From JACKHA01 sp041401985 (GTDB lineage Bacteria; Planctomycetota; Phycisphaerae; Phycisphaerales; UBA1924): a stretch of 64,000 nucleotides of DNA. Both the position numbers and the translations under genes were made by a program. Below are positions 1-8,449 of the stretch, one piece after another. The notes under the pieces were generated by a model. It made no database searches, was not told the origin of the DNA, and saw nothing but the letters and a program-made list of their open reading frames with translations. Positions within the stretch are counted from its first letter, which is position 1, and every line of letters begins with the position of its first letter. The stretch lies in contig JAWKTE010000011.1 in assembly GCA_041401985.1 (NCBI GenBank), positions 103,915 to 167,914 on the forward strand, in the 5' to 3' direction.

Positions 1-2
1 AC

Positions 3-227
3 GTCATCGGCGAGCACAGCACCCAGATCCTGCCCCTGAACTTCGGCGTGCTCGACCCCATCGACTCCGAACTCGGCGCCCTCCAGCGCCTCGCCCAACT
101 CGGCTACGAGATCGGCGAAGACGCCGGGCCAGCCATCCGGAAGTTCCAGGCCGACAAGCAGATCCAGGAAACCGGCACCATCAACCAGGAGACACGCGAC
201 AAACTCCAGGAGGTCTACGGCCAATGA
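3..227 (+). CDS. C-terminal part of a peptidoglycan-binding protein (injection-system cargo type)
   Basis: Only the last 74 codons lie in the window; the gene enters from the left edge. The visible part shows an LDP motif (FGVLDPID) followed by a helical peptidoglycan-binding fold (ALQRLAQLGYEIG, AIRKFQADKQI, then a closing TRDKLQEVYG helix). From family knowledge, an LDP motif plus this tail is common in proteins encoded beside VgrG and PAAR genes of type VI secretion and related contractile systems. Its stop overlaps the next start (ATGA at 224-227), so the two genes are probably translationally coupled. The cargo or spike-accessory role is inferred, since the N-terminal domains are outside the window. 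Confidence 0.75.
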   Translation, partial: VIGEHSTQILPLNFGVLDPIDSELGALQRLAQLGYEIGEDAGPAIRKFQADKQIQETGTINQETRDKLQEVYGQ

Positions 228-766
228 CCCTCCGCGACATCCTCAACTCCATCGCACGCCTCCACAGCGGCTCCTCGAGCCACAACACCTTCAACATCCG
301 CACCATCGAGATCTTCCTCCAGAAGTCCGCCGGCGTCGACGAGGGCGACGACCGAGGCATCGAAGGCCTCGCCTACCGCGTCACCTCCGACGGCAACGAC
401 GTGCTCCGCGGCACCACGGAGGCCGACGGCAAGATCGCCGTCCCCTTCCGCCCCAACACCGCCATGGTCCTCGAACTCCTCCACGAGGGCAACCCCGTCG
501 CACGCTACAACCTCCACATCAACCAGAACCCCTTCGAGCCCGATTCCGAACTCATCGGCCTCCAGCGTCGGTTCCGCCAACTCGGCTACCAGCTCGGCAA
601 CGCCGGCGACGCCCGGGACGGCATCGACGGAGAGATGGGCCGACGCACCGACAAGGCCATCCAGGACTTCCAGATCGACGCCGGACTCGCGTTCGACTCC
701 GTCGCCGGCGACAACACCAAGGCCGCGTTGAACGACGCCGTCGGGGGGAGCGCCCAAAATGGTTGA
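224..766 (+). CDS. Peptidoglycan-binding domain protein with N-terminal beta domain
   Basis: 180 residues. Residues 1-110 look like a small beta sandwich (EGLAYRVTSDGNDVLRGTTE followed by a DGKIAVPF strand), the kind of segment seen in cargo proteins of contractile injection systems. Residues 110-178 form a second peptidoglycan-binding domain (LQRRFRQLGYQLG, then TDKAIQDFQIDAGL), paralogous to the tail of the gene before it. No signal peptide is visible, which fits delivery by an injection machine better than Sec export, although this is inference. The ATG overlaps the upstream stop and the last codons overlap the next start at 759, so the three genes are one coupled unit. Confidence 0.8.
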   Translation: MTLRDILNSIARLHSGSSSHNTFNIRTIEIFLQKSAGVDEGDDRGIEGLAYRVTSDGNDVLRGTTEADGKIAVPFRPNTAMVLELLHEGNPVARYNLHINQNPFEPDSELIGLQRRFRQLGYQLGNAGDARDGIDGEMGRRTDKAIQDFQIDAGLAFDSVAGDNTKAALNDAVGGSAQNG

Positions 767-1907
767 GGTCACCGCCACCGACGAATGGCGCATCATCGTC
801 CCGCTCCGATTCAACCGCGCCAACCACGGCCAGTTGCCCAACATCGACTGCCCAGAGATCGACGATCGCGGCTACATCAAGGGAAACCGACCCGGCGTCT
901 GGGGCGACACCACCGTCCGCGGGCCATCGTTCGGCGTGCTCGCCGGCGACGCCGTCCGCGTCCGCGTCGTCCGAGACGACATCGATGGCGACGTCCCCCT
1001 CGCCGCCACCTCGTCCGACCCCGCCGTCCTCACCATCCGAAACGCCAACGGCCTCATCGCCCCCGACGGCGAACTCTGGGTCGAGGGCCAGGCCTCCGGC
1101 ACCGCCGCCATCGACATCCACCTCGGCGACGCCCGCGGCCCCATCATCGGGCAGGCCGATGTCCGCGTCCACTCACGCCTCCGCGTCGCCCTCACCCCGC
1201 ACCTGGTCCGCATCGACTCCACCACAACAAACGGGGTCGTCCCCGCCATGCCCATCGACCAGATGGTCAGACGCCTCCGCGCCATCTGGCGGCCCTGCGG
1301 CATCGACTTCAACGTCCGCGCCACCGTCAACGACACTATTCGGCTTCCCAGCGACCAAGCCAACTTCCTGGCTGCCGCCGGGCGGAACGACACCATCGCC
1401 GTCCTCGGCCTCCAGCGACGCCGGCTGGCCTTGCCCGCCGCGCAGCGCGACCAGTCCATTAACTGGTACATCATCCAGGAGTTCCGCCCCCGCCCGACCG
1501 GCGCGGTCACCGTGGGCCGCGGCATCTCCCGCCGCACCGCCGATGAGTGGGGGATCAACGACACCGGTATCATCGTCGCCGCACAGGCCAACGGTGTCGC
1601 GCGGGACTCGGAGTTCACGGCACGCACGCTGGCTCACGAGGTCGGCCATTTCTTCCGTCTCGAGCACGTCCAGCGACGGAACTCCAGCGACGCCGTCCGC
1701 GACACCTACGGCAGGCGCCAACTCATGTACCCTCTTTCCGGCCTCAGCGGCGGCACCGGCGGCGTGGCGCTGCCGCGGTTCGACAACGTCGGATACGGCG
1801 ACGGAGTCCGAGGATGCCTGCTCACCATGAAGAACCACAACCACCACTCCACCGACGGCGAGTGCGCCACCGCACGCAACGCCATCCACTCCAACAACTG
1901 GTCCTGA
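759..1907 (+). CDS. Zinc metallopeptidase (metzincin-like) with Ig-like N-terminal region
   Basis: 382 residues. Residues 293-303 read HEVGHFFRLEH, an extended HExxHxxxxxH zinc site, and about 25 residues on there is an LMYP sequence that would serve as a Met-turn; both are hallmarks of metzincins. The glycine usual at the sixth position after the first His is replaced by Phe/Arg, so this is a divergent member. Residues 55-135 resemble a bacterial Ig-like domain (SSDPAVLTI, GTAAIDIHLG). No signal peptide is visible. The start overlaps the end of the peptidoglycan-binding gene by 8 bp. With two peptidoglycan-binding neighbours upstream and a lipoprotein downstream, a role as a delivered cell-envelope or protein-degrading effector is plausible but not shown. 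Confidence 0.8.
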   Translation: MVEVTATDEWRIIVPLRFNRANHGQLPNIDCPEIDDRGYIKGNRPGVWGDTTVRGPSFGVLAGDAVRVRVVRDDIDGDVPLAATSSDPAVLTIRNANGLIAPDGELWVEGQASGTAAIDIHLGDARGPIIGQADVRVHSRLRVALTPHLVRIDSTTTNGVVPAMPIDQMVRRLRAIWRPCGIDFNVRATVNDTIRLPSDQANFLAAAGRNDTIAVLGLQRRRLALPAAQRDQSINWYIIQEFRPRPTGAVTVGRGISRRTADEWGINDTGIIVAAQANGVARDSEFTARTLAHEVGHFFRLEHVQRRNSSDAVRDTYGRRQLMYPLSGLSGGTGGVALPRFDNVGYGDGVRGCLLTMKNHNHHSTDGECATARNAIHSNNWS

Positions 1908-2770
1908 CCCTCGCCGCCGCGGTCTGCATCGTCGCCTGCGGCCCCAGCCGGAATCCAGCCCCGTCGCCGTCGCCATCGGACCCCCCTGCACAGGAGCCCC
2001 CAATGAGCACCGCCACGCTCGTCGAGCAGATCCGACGCGGGGAGTCCGACGCGGTCGCCACCGCCATCCGCATGCGCGACGACGCCGTCCCCACCCTCAC
2101 GTCGCTCATGGGCGATGAATCACCCGACGCCCGCCTCGGCGCCCTCTCCTGCTTCGACGCCCTCGGCGGCGAAGCCGCCCAGGCCGCCGCGCTCAAGGCC
2201 CTGACCGACCCCGACGCCCAGGTCGCCTCCCGCGCCGCCGCCCTGCTCAACAACCACCCTCCCGCAGGCAAGGGACCCGAACTGCTCGCCGCCTTCCGCC
2301 GCGTCCGCAACCAGGAAGTCCGTCCCCAGATCGCCATCGCCGCCGGACGCCTCGCCCCAGACCTCAATCCAGACATTGACCCCGCCCCGTGGGTCGCATT
2401 GATGACCCCCGCCGAACCCTCGCGCGACGCCCTGCTCGCCGCCACCGCCCGCATGGGCAACGCCGACTCCCGCAAGGAGTTCCTCGAGCGTCTGCCCGCC
2501 GTCACCGAGTCCAGCGCCGAGCAGTGGATCGACTGGGCCGTCTATATGGACAACCCGTGGGTGCTCCCCGGCCTTGGGCCGCTCCTCAGCCGACAGGAAA
2601 CCGTGTACACCGTCGATCCGGACTTTGAGCCGGTGGACGTCCGGATCTGCGACCTCGCCGCATACGCCGTGTTCGCAATCACGAAACCCAACGTCGACTT
2701 CCCGACCACAAAGCGCCGCTACGAGGCCGCCCAACTCGACCGCGCCCGCGCCATCGCCGGTCGCGGCTAA
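1862..2770 (+). CDS. Lipoprotein with HEAT-like repeats, possible partner of the upstream peptidase
   Basis: 302 residues from GTG 1862. That start was chosen because it gives a textbook lipoprotein signal: basic N-terminus (RHRTQRH), hydrophobic LVLTLAAAVC, and the lipobox IVAC before Gly. An ATG at 2003 would remove the signal. The mature protein begins with a Pro/Ser linker and continues with short helical repeats of HEAT type (AVPTLTSLMGDESPDARLGA, AALKALTDPDAQVASRAAAL). It overlaps the 3' end of the peptidase gene by 46 bp in another frame. A periplasm-facing lipoprotein coupled to a candidate effector is the usual layout of an immunity protein, but that is inference from position only. 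Confidence 0.75.
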   Translation: MRHRTQRHPLQQLVLTLAAAVCIVACGPSRNPAPSPSPSDPPAQEPPMSTATLVEQIRRGESDAVATAIRMRDDAVPTLTSLMGDESPDARLGALSCFDALGGEAAQAAALKALTDPDAQVASRAAALLNNHPPAGKGPELLAAFRRVRNQEVRPQIAIAAGRLAPDLNPDIDPAPWVALMTPAEPSRDALLAATARMGNADSRKEFLERLPAVTESSAEQWIDWAVYMDNPWVLPGLGPLLSRQETVYTVDPDFEPVDVRICDLAAYAVFAITKPNVDFPTTKRRYEAAQLDRARAIAGRG

Positions 2771-2945
2771 CCCATGCCAGTCAACCCGCGCCGACCACCC
2801 CCCAGAACAAGCGACGCCGCGTGATCCCCTTCAAGCCGAATTTTGCCGCGCAGAATCCATCCCAATCGCACCTGCGATTCCACAAGACCGCCCAACGCGG
2901 CTAGTGGCGGGTATACTCCCGTCCTGTCGGATCAACTCCGCGTCC

Positions 2946-2965
2946 GCCCCCCAAAGGAGGGGGGC
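2946..2965 (+). other. GC-rich leader hairpin ahead of the DUF11 lipoprotein gene
   Basis: GCCCCCC, a six-base loop AAAGGA, then GGGGGGC, followed by TTC. It sits 50 bp before the start at 3016 and after a TATACT box at 2912-2917 with no clear -35. It could be an mRNA-stabilising or attenuating structure; no U-tract follows. Confidence 0.4.
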
Positions 2966-3015
2966 TTCAATCTCCCAACGGATTGGCGTATTCCGTGCAT
3001 CGGAGGGGGCTCCCC

Positions 3016-4656
3016 ATGAAGCGTGGTCTTTCCCGAATCAGTGGCCTGATCGCGACCGCGGTCGCGGCGGTCGCCTTCCTCGGTGCGTGCGAGTCCGGCG
3101 GCTCGTCGCCCACCATCCACACCAACCGCCTGCCCGGAACGTCCTACCTGCCGAACCACGGCACCCAGGCCGCACCGGTTATCCCGGCCCCGCGCCCGGC
3201 CCGTGAGGAGCCCGTCGCCGCCCAGCCGGCGGCCCAGCCGCGCCCGGCCGCTCCCATGGCCACCGGCAACGCCGTCATGTACTACCCCTCCGGCGAGCGC
3301 AACTCCTCCCAGCTCATGATCGAGCAGATCATGCCCCGCGAGGTCGTCCGCGGCGCCGAGTACCAGTACCAGTACCGCGTCACCAACCTCACCGGCGGCA
3401 CGCTCCAGAACGTCGTCGTCAACCAGCTCTCCTCCTCCAACATCGAGCCCCGCTCGTCCAACCCCCAGGGCTCGGCCTCCGGCTCGGGCATCCTCTGGGC
3501 ACTGGGCGACATGGGCGCCGGCGAGGCCCGCACCATCGCCATCAACGCCGTCTCCACTTCCACCGGCTCCGCTGGCAACTGCGTGACTGTCTCGTTCAAC
3601 AACTCGCTGTGCGCCACGACCAACGTCGTCGAGCCGGCCCTCCGCCTCGTCAAGGAGGCCACCAGCCAGGCCACCACGTGTGACCCGATCGTGATGCGAT
3701 TCACGGTCTCCAACCCCGGCTCCGGCGCCGCCTCGAACGTCGTCATCCGTGACACCCTCCCCGAGGGCCTCGTCACCGCCGACGGCAACAGCCGCAACAT
3801 CGAACTGCCCATCGGCACCCTCGCCGCCGGCGCCTCCGAGACCCGCGAGGTCCGCGTCCGCGCCACCGGCACCGGCACATTCCCCAACGTCGCCACGGCC
3901 TCCGCCGACGGCGGCCTGACCGCCGAGTCCAACCGGACCAGCACCGTCGTCACCCGGCCGGCCCTCACCATCGCCGCCAACTGCAACGAGACCCAGTTCC
4001 TGGGCCGCAACATCTGCTTCGAGTACACCGTCCGCAACACCGGCTCGGCCCCCGCGACCAACACGATCGTCACCGCTAACATCCCGAGCGGCACGACCTT
4101 CGTTGAGGCCTCCCAGGGCGGCACCGCCTCCGGCACCGCCGTCACCTTCAACCTGGGCACCATCGCCCCCAACGGCTCGGCCACCGTCCGCTACTGCGTC
4201 CGCACCGCCTCCGTCGGCACCGTCCGCTCCCAGGCCAGCGTGAACGCCGGCTGCGCCGACGCCGTCACCGCCGACTGCTCCACCGAGATGCGCGGCATCC
4301 CGGCCCTCCTTCTCGAGGTCGTCGACGGCCCCGATCCGGTCGAGGTCGGCACCCAGACCACCTACACGATCACCGTCACCAACCAGGGCTCCGCCGTCGG
4401 CACCGGCATCCGCATCGCCTGCGTCCTGCCCGCCCAGCAGACCTTCGTCTCCGGCGGCGGCGCGACCAACGCCAACAACTCCGGCCAGAACGTGACCTTC
4501 GCCCCGCTGGCCTCCCTGGCCCCGGGCGCCCGGGCCACCTGGACCGTCGTCATCCGTGCCAACGACACCGGCGACGTCCGCTTCTCCACCGTCATGACCG
4601 CCGACCAGCTCACCAGCCCGGTCCAGGAGACCGAGTCCACCAACCTCTACAACTGA
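3016..4656 (+). CDS. DUF11-repeat lipoprotein
   Basis: 546 residues. ATG 3016 is preceded by a strong ribosome site (GGAGGGGG at 3002-3009); an in-frame ATG at 2983 lacks one. The N-terminus is a lipoprotein signal ending in FLGAC (Cys25). A Pro/Ala-rich linker (about residues 40-85) leads into four DUF11-type beta domains beginning near residues 95, 205, 315 and 425, each with the VTN/VSN/VRN-x-G-S/T pattern (YRVTNLTGG, FTVSNPGSGAAS, YTVRNTGSAPAT, ITVTNQGSAVGT). Proteins of this class are structural or adhesive cell-surface proteins in planctomycetes; no catalytic motif is seen. The gene is a single transcription unit closed by the terminator at 4707-4736. Confidence 0.88.
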   Translation: MKRGLSRISGLIATAVAAVAFLGACESGGSSPTIHTNRLPGTSYLPNHGTQAAPVIPAPRPAREEPVAAQPAAQPRPAAPMATGNAVMYYPSGERNSSQLMIEQIMPREVVRGAEYQYQYRVTNLTGGTLQNVVVNQLSSSNIEPRSSNPQGSASGSGILWALGDMGAGEARTIAINAVSTSTGSAGNCVTVSFNNSLCATTNVVEPALRLVKEATSQATTCDPIVMRFTVSNPGSGAASNVVIRDTLPEGLVTADGNSRNIELPIGTLAAGASETREVRVRATGTGTFPNVATASADGGLTAESNRTSTVVTRPALTIAANCNETQFLGRNICFEYTVRNTGSAPATNTIVTANIPSGTTFVEASQGGTASGTAVTFNLGTIAPNGSATVRYCVRTASVGTVRSQASVNAGCADAVTADCSTEMRGIPALLLEVVDGPDPVEVGTQTTYTITVTNQGSAVGTGIRIACVLPAQQTFVSGGGATNANNSGQNVTFAPLASLAPGARATWTVVIRANDTGDVRFSTVMTADQLTSPVQETESTNLYN

Positions 4657-4706
4657 GCACGCGGTCCGACGACTATAACCTCTAACCTGATCTGACCCAA
4701 AGAGAG

Positions 4707-4736
4707 CCCCGGGCGCAAGCCCGGGGTTCTTCTTTT
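4707..4736 (+). terminator. Rho-independent terminator of the DUF11 lipoprotein gene
   Basis: Perfect 8-bp stem CCCCGGGC/GCCCGGGG with a GCAA tetraloop, followed directly by TTCTTCTTTT. It lies 50 bp after the stop at 4656. Confidence 0.92.
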
Positions 4737-4772
4737 CACCCGACGCCAGCGGGCGAGCGTGCCGCCCGTGCC

Positions 4773-4804
4773 ACCACCTTGCGAAGTCCGCGGAGCAAGG
4801 TGGT
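4773..4804. repeat. Hairpin with GAAG..GCGGA loop (intergenic hairpin family)
   Basis: Perfect 10-bp stem ACCACCTTGC/GCAAGGTGGT around the 12-nt loop GAAGTCCGCGGA, between the convergent ends of the DUF11 gene and the acyltransferase gene. The loop resembles those of the hairpins at 18358, 27197, 39301 and 44380, so it is probably a diverged member of that family. No U-tract follows on either strand. Confidence 0.55.
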
Positions 4805-4833
4805 GCCGATCAACCGCGAGTCACGACCGCCCG

Positions 4834-5487
4834 CTACCCCTCCCCCCCAACCGCCGCCGGCAAACCGACCACAACCTCCCCATCCCCAACATTCCGCAGC
4901 ACCAGCGCCCCGGCCCCGACAACGCACCCATCCCCGACGGCCACCCCCGGCAGCATCGCACTCCCCAGCCCCACCAGCGAGTCCCTTCCAACGCGGCACG
5001 CCCCGCCCATCACCGTCCCGGGCGCCACGTGCGCGTTCTCGCCCACCTCGCAGTCGTGCTCCACGATCGCACCGGTGTTGATCATCGCGTGGTCGCCCAC
5101 CCGCGCCCGCGCGTGCACCACCGCCCCCGGCCCGATGTACACCCCGCGCCCGATCGACGCCGACGGCGAAACGAACGCCCGCGGGTGCACCACGCTCACC
5201 GCCCGCCCCAGCGTCGCCCCGTCCTCACGCCCCAGCCGCTCCAGCAGCACCCGCCGCGCCACCACATCGCCGATCCCCAGGATCCACGACCGCCCCTCGG
5301 CCCGGATCCCCCCGAGCCACGGCATCGAGTGGTCCCCGCGGCACGCCGCCGGCGCATCCGCACGATCATCCATCACACCCGCCACCGCCACCCTGCACAA
5401 CGCCGCGGCCTCACCAACCACCAGCCCGTGACCCCCGCCCCCAAGGATCACAAGCCCGTTCGGATCGATCGCATGGATGCCGCCCAT
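4834..5487 (-). CDS. NeuD-family sugar O-acyltransferase (left-handed beta helix)
   Basis: 217 residues from ATG 5487. The N-terminus is a small nucleotide-binding-like PglD/NeuD region (GLVILGGGGHGLVVGEAAAL), with the GGGGHG loop typical of the family. From about residue 100 there are hexapeptide repeats of a left-handed beta helix (SASIGRGVYIGPGAVVHA, ARVGDHAMINTGAIVEHD, CEVGENAHVAPGTVMGG). His residues in the VEHDCEVG and AHVAPG turns match the usual catalytic positions. Such enzymes transfer acetyl from acetyl-CoA to an amino or hydroxyl group of a nucleotide sugar for surface polysaccharides. The gene stands alone here, with no sugar-nucleotide genes beside it, so the substrate cannot be named. 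Confidence 0.85.
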   Translation of the reverse strand: MGGIHAIDPNGLVILGGGGHGLVVGEAAALCRVAVAGVMDDRADAPAACRGDHSMPWLGGIRAEGRSWILGIGDVVARRVLLERLGREDGATLGRAVSVVHPRAFVSPSASIGRGVYIGPGAVVHARARVGDHAMINTGAIVEHDCEVGENAHVAPGTVMGGACRVGRDSLVGLGSAMLPGVAVGDGCVVGAGALVLRNVGDGEVVVGLPAAVGGEG

Positions 5488-5618
5488 GCACGCAGCGTAG
5501 CGGCACGCGAGCCAGCGGGTGCCGGTGTTCCGCTGACCACGCCGCGTGCCGCCGCGCCGCGAGCGCGACACCAGAGCCACGTTCCGACACGCCGGATGCC
5601 GCGAGTCCTGCTTCTCCG

Positions 5619-8102
5619 CTACCGCACCTCCCGCCACGCCGCATCTGACCCGACACCCCAGTCCTCCGCGAAAAACCCGCATCCCACCACGCCGGCGCGC
5701 CCACCGTCGCTATCGACCAGCATCGACGAGTCGATGATCGTCCAGTCCGGGTAGTGCGCGCCCGACACGAAGCACGGCAGTTGCTCCGCCAGCCGCAGCC
5801 CGGCCGTTCCCGTGCCCGCAACCACACCGACCGACGCGACGCCCGAACCCGGCCGCGGCCGCACGAACAGGCACGACAGGTCCTCGCCGCGCACCTCCCG
5901 CCCGTCCACCGCCACGCGTCCGCGCTCCACCACGATCGGGCAGTCCACCAGCAAACGGTCCCACGCCGCGTTCATCGCCCGGTGCCCGTACAGCACCACG
6001 CTCCGGTCAGGATCCGCGATCCCGTCGGCGATGCCCGCCGCTTCACCTTCCGGATCCAGCGCCGCCAGCAGCATCTCGTCGGTCACGATCTGCATCGCCC
6101 CGTTGCCTCGATACCAGAACGTCTCCGCGTCGTACCGCGCCTTGGCCAGCGCCCACGCGTTCTCCTCGGGCGTGCCGTGCGTGCCAATCACCAGCAACAC
6201 CCGATGCGCGAACGCCTCCTTGATCGCCCCGCTCCGCGCCGGGCCCTTCAAGTCCGGATCGAACGCGCCCGCGATCCGCCACGACTCCCCATCTCGCGTC
6301 AAACGCAGCGTCCCCGCGTCCCCGTCGCCCGTCCACTCCAGCGCCTGCCCATCGACCACCACGCGCACGCCCGATCCGCCCGCGCCGTCGCCCGCCTCCC
6401 GAGTCGGTATCGCCAGCGCCAGCCGCGACACGTTCTGGGTCGACACCTCGATCGCCCCACCCGGCCGCGAGTCCCGCACCCGCACGCGGCTCGCCTCCCG
6501 CGAAACCATCTGCCCCTCGACCGTCGCCCACCCCGACGACGCGCTGATCCCCGGATCCACCGTCACAAAGTCGATCGTGCGCTCACGCCCCAAGTCCTCG
6601 CGCCGGTTCCTCGCCAGAAACTCCATCAGCGCCGGCCAGTCCACGCACTGGTTCCCCCACCAGTGCCCGGCCCCCGCCCGCTCGTAGTACGCGAGGTTCG
6701 CGTGGAACGACCCAAGCCGCTCCCGCATGAACCGCGCCTGGTCTATCGGCACGTTGTCGTCCGCGTCCCCATGCAGCACGTACACGCCAAGCCGGGCGTA
6801 GTTGGACTCCATCAGCAGCGTCCGGCTCACATTCGCCGCACGCCACAGCACCCGCCCCACATCATCCGTCGGCGCGGCCTCGGCCCGCGCCGCGTACGAC
6901 CAGAAGTCACGCCACCCGGCGCTGGGCGCGATCGCCGCGAACCGCGGCGCCATCTGCGCCCCCAGGATCCACGTCCCGTGCCCGCCCATCGAGTGCCCCG
7001 TCAGATACGTCCGCGCCGGGTCGGTCGCGAACCGCGCCGACGCAAGGTCCAGCGCCTCCATCGCGTCCATCCGCCCCCAGTCCTCCCAGTCGAACCCGTA
7101 CGGCCTGCGGTTCGTCGGCGCCACAATCCACGCCCAGTCCTTCTGCCCATACGCCGCCGCCTGCCCCGAGCCCTCCACGCTCGCGCCGTGCAGCGTCAGG
7201 ATCATCGCCCGCGCCCCATCCCCGCCCGCCCCCGCTCCCGCCGGCGGCGGCGTCACGCCGTAGTACTGCACGCTCCCGTCGATCCCGCTCACGAACGTCC
7301 GCACGTGCTTCTCGCTGGCCCCCCGCACCCGCAGCTCCACCGTCCGCGAATCCAGCACCGCCCCGTCCGCATCCACCAACTCCAACTCCACCGCCACACG
7401 CTCCGCCCCGTCCGCGGCCCCATCTGTCGCCCCGATCGCCGCCGCGATCCCGGCCCCCGGAATCCGCACCGGGGCCTTGAAGCTCCCGAGCGGCACGATC
7501 GCCGGCACAGGCGTCTGGGCAACCCCACCCCCCACACTCGCGCGCACGACCAGTCCCTCACGCCACCCCTCGCCCGCGTTCATCACCAGCACGCCCGCCC
7601 ACAGGTCCTCTTCCTCGCCGCGGATCGCGTCCGGCAGCGTCAGATCCCGCCCCTCGAGCATCACCTCCCCGGGTGGCGTCACCAGCCGCGCCCGCAGCCC
7701 GCCGCGTCCGCCCTTGAACAGCAGCGTGTTCGCTCCCGCGCGCAGGCGCACCGCCACCACCGTGTTGCCCAGGTCGTACACATCCCCGACCCGCGCCTCG
7801 CCGTTCACGTACACGAAACGATGCCCCCTCGCCTCGAGCAGCATCACCCGCTCTCGATCGCTCTCGACCATCGCCACGCCCCACCCGCCCGCCAGCGCCC
7901 GATCCCGGAACCCCCCATCCTCCCCAGCCTCGATCCGGCGCCACGACTGCGCCCCGCCGCCCGGGCCGACAACCTCATCGCCCTCCGACGGCGGCTCCCA
8001 CGTCCCCGTCACCACCGCGTGCTCCACCGCGTCGGTGTACACCGGCGACCGCCCGCTCGACCCCACCCGCCCTAGCACCAGCAGCGACCGGATCTCGATC
8101 AC
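5619..8102 (-). CDS. Secreted alpha/beta-hydrolase (S9/esterase-like), signal peptide cut off by a frameshift
   Basis: 827 residues as read from GTG 8102. The catalytic domain lies mid-protein: nucleophile elbow GHSMGGHG, an Asp in LHGDADDNVP and a His in AGAGHWWG form the expected Ser-Asp-His triad of prolyl-oligopeptidase-like esterases. The regions before and after are beta-rich and unassigned. The frame has no signal peptide, yet directly upstream and one base out of phase is ATG 8211 with a GGAGG ribosome site and a clear signal sequence (MRWMCVLALWVVMVVG). The two frames overlap without stops between about 8103 and 8174, so a one-base indel there would rejoin them. The true gene is therefore probably 5619-8211. 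The substrate (ester or peptide) is unknown. Confidence 0.8.
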   Translation of the reverse strand: MIEIRSLLVLGRVGSSGRSPVYTDAVEHAVVTGTWEPPSEGDEVVGPGGGAQSWRRIEAGEDGGFRDRALAGGWGVAMVESDRERVMLLEARGHRFVYVNGEARVGDVYDLGNTVVAVRLRAGANTLLFKGGRGGLRARLVTPPGEVMLEGRDLTLPDAIRGEEEDLWAGVLVMNAGEGWREGLVVRASVGGGVAQTPVPAIVPLGSFKAPVRIPGAGIAAAIGATDGAADGAERVAVELELVDADGAVLDSRTVELRVRGASEKHVRTFVSGIDGSVQYYGVTPPPAGAGAGGDGARAMILTLHGASVEGSGQAAAYGQKDWAWIVAPTNRRPYGFDWEDWGRMDAMEALDLASARFATDPARTYLTGHSMGGHGTWILGAQMAPRFAAIAPSAGWRDFWSYAARAEAAPTDDVGRVLWRAANVSRTLLMESNYARLGVYVLHGDADDNVPIDQARFMRERLGSFHANLAYYERAGAGHWWGNQCVDWPALMEFLARNRREDLGRERTIDFVTVDPGISASSGWATVEGQMVSREASRVRVRDSRPGGAIEVSTQNVSRLALAIPTREAGDGAGGSGVRVVVDGQALEWTGDGDAGTLRLTRDGESWRIAGAFDPDLKGPARSGAIKEAFAHRVLLVIGTHGTPEENAWALAKARYDAETFWYRGNGAMQIVTDEMLLAALDPEGEAAGIADGIADPDRSVVLYGHRAMNAAWDRLLVDCPIVVERGRVAVDGREVRGEDLSCLFVRPRPGSGVASVGVVAGTGTAGLRLAEQLPCFVSGAHYPDWTIIDSSMLVDSDGGRAGVVGCGFFAEDWGVGSDAAWREVR

Positions 8103-8211
8103 CCCCCATCCTGAACCGCCCCATCCTGCACCCCCGGCCCCGCCCGCGTCGCCCGACCCGGACGCCCACCACCATCACCACCCACAACGCCAGCACGCAC
8201 ATCCATCGCAT
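8103..8211 (-). pseudogene. Out-of-frame signal-peptide segment of the 5619-8102 hydrolase
   Basis: ATG 8211 follows GGAGG with 8-nt spacing and encodes a basic-then-hydrophobic export signal (MRWMCVLALWVVMVVG). Read in its own frame it runs on into Arg/Gly-rich nonsense. In the hydrolase frame the stretch just upstream of 8102 reads as a Gly/Ala-rich mature N-terminus. A single indel between about 8103 and 8174 explains both; it may be a real mutation or a sequence error. The C6 run at 8102-8107 is one possible site. Confidence 0.6.
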
Positions 8212-8366
8212 CGCTCGATCCTCCATCCCGGATCACCGCACTCTACAGGCCCAGCCCCAACCCACACGCCCCAACACCCGCCGCCACGCCCAACCGGCGC
8301 GTCCCCCGCCCCCTCGCCCCGCCCACACGCCCATCCACCCCCACACTCCCACTACGATCGCTTCGG

Positions 8367-8438
8367 CGTCGCTTCGTCGCTTCGTCGCTTCGTCGCTTCG
8401 TCACTTCGTCACTCCGTCACTTCATCACTCCGTCACTC
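8367..8438. repeat. Nine tandem 8-bp repeats directly upstream of the PPi-PFK gene
   Basis: Units start at 8367, 8375, 8383, 8391 (all CGTCGCTT), then 8399 CGTCACTT, 8407 CGTCACTC, 8415 CGTCACTT, 8423 CATCACTC and 8431 CGTCACTC. The array ends 11 bp before the ATG at 8450, so it fills the leader where a ribosome site would lie. Confidence 0.93.
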
Positions 8439-8449
8439 CCGAGCCCCCC

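Noticed and set aside
2983..3015. Upstream ATG for the DUF11 lipoprotein
   Set aside because: It has no ribosome site, and the extra 11 residues would spoil the lipoprotein signal; the GGAGGGGG site fits ATG 3016.
5754..8075. A plus-strand open frame of about 770 codons
   Set aside because: It is antisense to the esterase and is Arg/Pro/His-rich with no family motif.
8367..8438. CRISPR array
   Set aside because: The units are 8 bp without spacers, and no cas genes are in the window.
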